IMG/VR virus record: IMGVR_UViG_3300046787_000415
Coordinates: 1-63,948 of that record
Direction: 5' to 3' (one strand)
Origin: a virus
DNA: 63,948 nt
Below the pieces are notes generated by a model. The model saw nothing but the letters and a program-made list of their open reading frames with translations. It did no database searches and had not been told where the DNA came from. This document shows, one piece after another, positions 60,832-63,948 of this stretch. A program made the position numbers and the translations under genes. Position 1 is the stretch's first letter, and every line of letters begins with the position of its first letter.

Positions 60832-61710
60832 ATGGAAGACTACACTAGAGATAATCCAGATGTCGAAATACTAGATGACAACGTAATAGTATTTCATAAT
60901 GTACTATCCGATCCTGACGACTATATCGATTACTACGAAGAGTACGGCGACTGGAGAGGCTGGTACGGTTTCGGACGTCAAATAGATAGCAGAGTGCACA
61001 CATTCATAGCGCACCCGCACTTCCCTACGCTAGAGGAGTGGGAGAATGTTGCTAAAAAAGCAGAAACCGATCAGGGGGAGGACAAATACTTTTTAGAAGT
61101 AGCTAAAGCATTCCACTTTGCAACTAAATTCTATGTCGAGCACACTGGACTATCACTCCCCAACTGGTCATGCCAACCTTGGGGGCTGGCTAGATACATA
61201 CCAGACGAAAATCTAAATGGTAATGATCAATTAACCATGAATTATCACTCTGACTATATGCCAGAGATCGCCGATAGTCCTGGAGATAAATTTGGTATAA
61301 CGGGCGTCCTATATCCAAATGATGACTACGAAGGTGGAGAGATCGCATACCGCGTGATCGAGGACGGGAAAGTTATACGAGAGTTTGAATATAAGCCAAA
61401 AGCAGGAGATTTGGTGATATTTCCTTCAGGATACCCGTATTTCCACGGAGTTAAGAGGATATACGGGGCACCTAAATATATAACAAGACTCTACTGGATG
61501 TACAACTTCGAAGGCACTCAGGACTGGCACGAGCTTAAAGAAAAGTATGGCGACGAGTTTGAGGAACTAGAGGCAGCGCGTAGAAAGCGCCATGATCTAA
61601 AGGTTATGGATCCGTATATGAAGATGAGAGTCACTTTGAAAGAGTATTATCAGCTTCTAGAATCAGGTAAGCTAAAAGATCGTTACGAACCAGACGAAGA
61701 GATTTACTAA
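60832..61710 (+). CDS. 2OG-Fe(II) oxygenase, fibre-cluster member 7
   Basis: 292 aa. H139-x-D141 (YHSDYM), H205 (YFHGV), K215; PNDDYEGGEIAYRV core. A C-terminal charged extension (about 225-292) with many Glu, Lys and Tyr is unique to this copy. Confidence 0.87.
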   Translation: MEDYTRDNPDVEILDDNVIVFHNVLSDPDDYIDYYEEYGDWRGWYGFGRQIDSRVHTFIAHPHFPTLEEWENVAKKAETDQGEDKYFLEVAKAFHFATKFYVEHTGLSLPNWSCQPWGLARYIPDENLNGNDQLTMNYHSDYMPEIADSPGDKFGITGVLYPNDDYEGGEIAYRVIEDGKVIREFEYKPKAGDLVIFPSGYPYFHGVKRIYGAPKYITRLYWMYNFEGTQDWHELKEKYGDEFEELEAARRKRHDLKVMDPYMKMRVTLKEYYQLLESGKLKDRYEPDEEIY

Positions 61711-62574
61711 ATGCCAGAAAAATCGATAAAGATAATTGAAGCTATATCTATCGAGGATCTTCTTAGTGATATAGACGCCCTTAAGGCGGTATTTAAGCGT
61801 GACGGTGTCTTAGTTATTAGAGGTGGAGACTTCTCACTCGAAGATCAGGTAGAGTTGACAAAAACTCTAGGTGATTCCATGGGCTGGAATGTGTCATCAG
61901 ATGCTGCCCGCTCTACCATAGAAACCTCTATCTACCCTGGTGGCCACTCTGACAATCTAGATAAAGATTATAATCAGACCTCTGAAGAGTATGTTTTGGA
62001 TTGGCACATAGAGCAGGTGTATTATGTCTCTCCAATACTTGCTGGAGTGTGGCACATGACAACTTTTACAGCACCTGCTGGCTCGGGCACTACTAGATTT
62101 GTAGACTCTGCTGAACTATATGCACTATACAGCAACGAGGACAAAGAGTTTCTTGCTAGATCAATAGTAAAATGGGACAAACCTACGCCACATGGTACTG
62201 GACCTTTTTATACGAAGGTAGTAGATAAGCACCCACTGAGCGGTCAAGAACTTCTTAGAGTGGAGACAGACCAAGGCTCGTATTTGATGCCTGAACTAGC
62301 GCTCTGGGATGGAAAACCTCCAACAGAAGAGCAAGTGAATAGGCTAAATGACTTACTAGACGTACTCAAAACTAACCTAAATGATAATTTAGAGATTAGA
62401 TACTCACAGCTATGGGAAGAAGGCGACATCCTAATAGTCGATTTATTTAGGATGTACCACTCCGTGATGGGTGGTTTTACCGCTGGACAGCGTAAATTCA
62501 CTGGAATTGGGATTAGGCCAAAAGTCTATGACAACAGTATGTATACAGACATAGAGTTATGGATCAAGAGATGA
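61711..62574 (+). CDS. TauD/TfdA-type 2OG oxygenase, fibre-cluster member 8
   Basis: 287 aa, a different branch of the superfamily: RDGVLVIRGGDF at the start, metal site H99-x-E101 (WHIEQV, Glu instead of Asp), H250 (MYHSV) and R261 (GQRKFTG). TauD relatives act on small molecules such as taurine, amino acids or carnitine precursors. Starts directly after the previous stop. Confidence 0.8.
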   Translation: MPEKSIKIIEAISIEDLLSDIDALKAVFKRDGVLVIRGGDFSLEDQVELTKTLGDSMGWNVSSDAARSTIETSIYPGGHSDNLDKDYNQTSEEYVLDWHIEQVYYVSPILAGVWHMTTFTAPAGSGTTRFVDSAELYALYSNEDKEFLARSIVKWDKPTPHGTGPFYTKVVDKHPLSGQELLRVETDQGSYLMPELALWDGKPPTEEQVNRLNDLLDVLKTNLNDNLEIRYSQLWEEGDILIVDLFRMYHSVMGGFTAGQRKFTGIGIRPKVYDNSMYTDIELWIKR

Positions 62575-63038
62575 GCGAACTAAAAACAGAGCATGTCGAC
62601 ATGGTCTCTGACTATAGAAATCGTGTAGCCAACAAAACTGCTGACTCTTACATGCTTACCATTGCCCGAGACGGTGAGTCTCCAGCTAGGTCTATATACT
62701 TCTATGGTGATGCAGTGGACGCCGCTACTGGATATGCAGCCTACACAGACTGGGGATTTGCTAAAGATTTCTTGACTGTCGAGCTGTACGAGCCTACTGG
62801 TAAGGTGCACACTAAGGTGCTTAGACGTCCACGCGGCGGGGAGTGTACTTTTGTTCGTGAGGACTACCACAAAACTAGCCAGATTTTAAAGTCGGTAATT
62901 GGTAGAATTCCCACAGAGTCCCATCGCTATCTGGCTGTAGAGTTTGCTAAGCTATTCTCGAAAGACAATCAAAGATTTGATAGCAGTAGATTCCTAGTAG
63001 AACTAGGTTATGAAGGAGATTTAGATGACAAATACTGA
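62571..63038 (+). CDS. Hypothetical protein in oxygenase operon, 155 aa
   Basis: Unrecognised, no metal triad. ATG overlaps the previous stop (ATGA), and its end overlaps the next oxygenase by 14 nt. Mixed alpha/beta by composition; possibly an accessory subunit. Confidence 0.6.
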   Translation: MSELKTEHVDMVSDYRNRVANKTADSYMLTIARDGESPARSIYFYGDAVDAATGYAAYTDWGFAKDFLTVELYEPTGKVHTKVLRRPRGGECTFVREDYHKTSQILKSVIGRIPTESHRYLAVEFAKLFSKDNQRFDSSRFLVELGYEGDLDDKY

Positions 63039-63747
63039 GTTCGGTGAGAAGACTTTCTATAAAGACGATATCATCTCGTATGAGGACTTCATCTCTCCTG
63101 AAGAATGCGCTAAAATCGTAGAATTTTTTGAAGACCCAGAGCAGCCTTGGAGCATGTCAGCGTTCTTCGAGTCATATGGTATGAGCATCATGCCAGAAGA
63201 TCCATTGCTGGAGAAATACGGCCTACCTACTGACTACCTAGGTAAGCTTGCAGACAGAATGAAAGCAGCAGTGGAAGATGCCCATCAGCGCCCAGTAAAG
63301 TCAGTCTCGTCTCACGCTCAGAAGTGGCAAGTAGGGGCGTTTGCCCCATTCCACTCGGATAACACTGACATGGAGGGCAACTGGTCAGCATGGGAGAAGA
63401 GTAAGCTAGTCTGCCTTCTCTACATCAATGACGACTACGTTGGTGGAGACTTGAACTACCGAGACCACCCAATCACCATTAAGCCAAAAACAGGGCAGCT
63501 AATCACCTTCCCTGGTGGCATTGGTAACGTACATGAAGTTAAGGTTGTAGAGTCAGGAACTCGCCACACCATTGGCGCTTTCTGGGATTACGCAGAGTCT
63601 ACCTACACCGAGGAGCGCATGGCGGAGTGGGAAGCTGAAATTGAGGGTGTTAGAGCCCAGCAAAAAGAGATGCAGGCAGAGTGGAAGGACCAGCTTGATA
63701 AGGGCGAGCACCCCCTCAAGTCTGGCGGCAACACTGGGGGCTACTAA
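63025..63747 (+). CDS. 2OG-Fe(II) oxygenase, fibre-cluster member 9
   Basis: 240 aa. H110-x-D112 (FHSDNT), H170 (NVHEV), R180 (TRHTI); INDDYVGGDLNYRDHPITIKPKTGQ core. Ends with a coiled-coil and Gly-rich tail. Last gene of the operon, before the next tail promoter. Confidence 0.88.
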   Translation: MTNTEFGEKTFYKDDIISYEDFISPEECAKIVEFFEDPEQPWSMSAFFESYGMSIMPEDPLLEKYGLPTDYLGKLADRMKAAVEDAHQRPVKSVSSHAQKWQVGAFAPFHSDNTDMEGNWSAWEKSKLVCLLYINDDYVGGDLNYRDHPITIKPKTGQLITFPGGIGNVHEVKVVESGTRHTIGAFWDYAESTYTEERMAEWEAEIEGVRAQQKEMQAEWKDQLDKGEHPLKSGGNTGGY

Positions 63748-63766
63748 CTCAGTTTAGCCAAACTGC

Positions 63767-63776
63767 GGTAAAATTA
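63767..63776 (+). promoter_or_regulatory. GGTAAAATTA promoter box
   Basis: GCGGTAAAATTA in the gap between the oxygenase operon and the next tail gene, about 36 nt before its ATG. Matches the box at 47358. Confidence 0.55.
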
Positions 63777-63811
63777 TAGGGATTAGTCTAGTCTCCCTGT
63801 AAGGACTCGCA

Positions 63812-63948
63812 ATGAGCTATTTTCGCGGCAACGTGCACGACCTGGTTACTGACCAGGGATCGACTGTGCACCAAGTTTTTGGTATCAAAAACTCAGCCCG
63901 TAAGCCTATCGCACTTACAGGGTACACGGCTCGTATGCAAGTCAGAGC
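63812..63948 (+). CDS. Tail-associated protein, partial (runs off the window)
   Basis: 45 complete codons are visible. VTDQGSTVHQVFGIKNSARKPIALTGYTARMQVRA is homologous to the start of the gene at 47409, so a second fibre module begins here. AAGGA precedes the ATG. No stop before the window edge. Confidence 0.75.
   Translation, partial: MSYFRGNVHDLVTDQGSTVHQVFGIKNSARKPIALTGYTARMQVR

Overview
The window looks like about 64 kb of a lytic actinophage genome. There is no terminase, portal, capsid or DNA polymerase, and the last gene runs off the right edge, so it is a fragment of a larger genome. An actinobacterial host is inferred from a WhiB-like regulator, a DUF3039-type protein, ThyX, a class Ib ribonucleotide reductase operon (nrdH-I-E-F) and a tmRNA whose tag ends FALVA. 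The base composition is only moderately GC, which would fit low-GC freshwater actinobacteria; that is a guess.

Layout. 1-8980: an AT/pyrimidine-rich repeat, a first 2OG-Fe(II) oxygenase, small membrane proteins, a holin-like protein, a secreted protein with Pro-Thr-Pro-Glu stalks, a macro domain, a GT8-like glycosyltransferase, an RmlB-like dehydratase and an M23 endolysin. 9041-21607 (minus strand): many small unknowns, two SGNH-like proteins, a DUF1599-like protein, a CDGSH protein, an RNA ligase + polynucleotide kinase pair, a DEDD exonuclease and a HicA-like protein. 21628-22158: six tRNAs and one other folded element. 22215-40764 (mostly minus): four more SGNH-like proteins, a pyrimidine-dimer glycosylase-like protein, ThyX, dUTPase, a serine recombinase, an ImmA-like protease, a carbamoyltransferase, a secreted subtilase and scattered oxygenases. 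40769-42251: a stable-RNA locus with tmRNA, tRNA-Trp, -Gly, -Asn, an initiator-type tRNA, two tRNA-like genes, several folded elements and a 42-residue basic protein. 42263-47318: a second holin-like protein, WhiB and the nrd operon. 47409-63948 (plus): tail-fibre genes, then eleven tightly packed genes of which eight are 2OG-Fe(II) oxygenases, then the start of a second tail gene.

The most striking feature is the number of 2OG-Fe(II) oxygenases: eighteen family members, seventeen with a readable metal triad (sixteen HxD...H and one HxE...H). Nine lie in or at the end of the tail-fibre cluster, next to fibre proteins with collagen-like Gly-X-Y stretches and an extreme Phe-Phe-Pro-Pro repeat. 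I infer that the phage hydroxylates prolines or other residues of its own fibres or secreted proteins; this is untested. A second dispersed family, six SGNH/GDSL-like proteins, together with a carbamoyltransferase, a GT8-like enzyme and an RmlB-like enzyme, suggests glycan or envelope chemistry.

Two promoter types can be read. One is TTGACA-16/17-TANNNT, often placed so that the -10 lies only 6 nt before the ATG (leaderless mRNAs). The other is GGTAAAATTA, found upstream of lysis and tail genes. Stops and starts overlap throughout (ATGA, TAATG and an unusually frequent TAGTG), indicating coupled translation.
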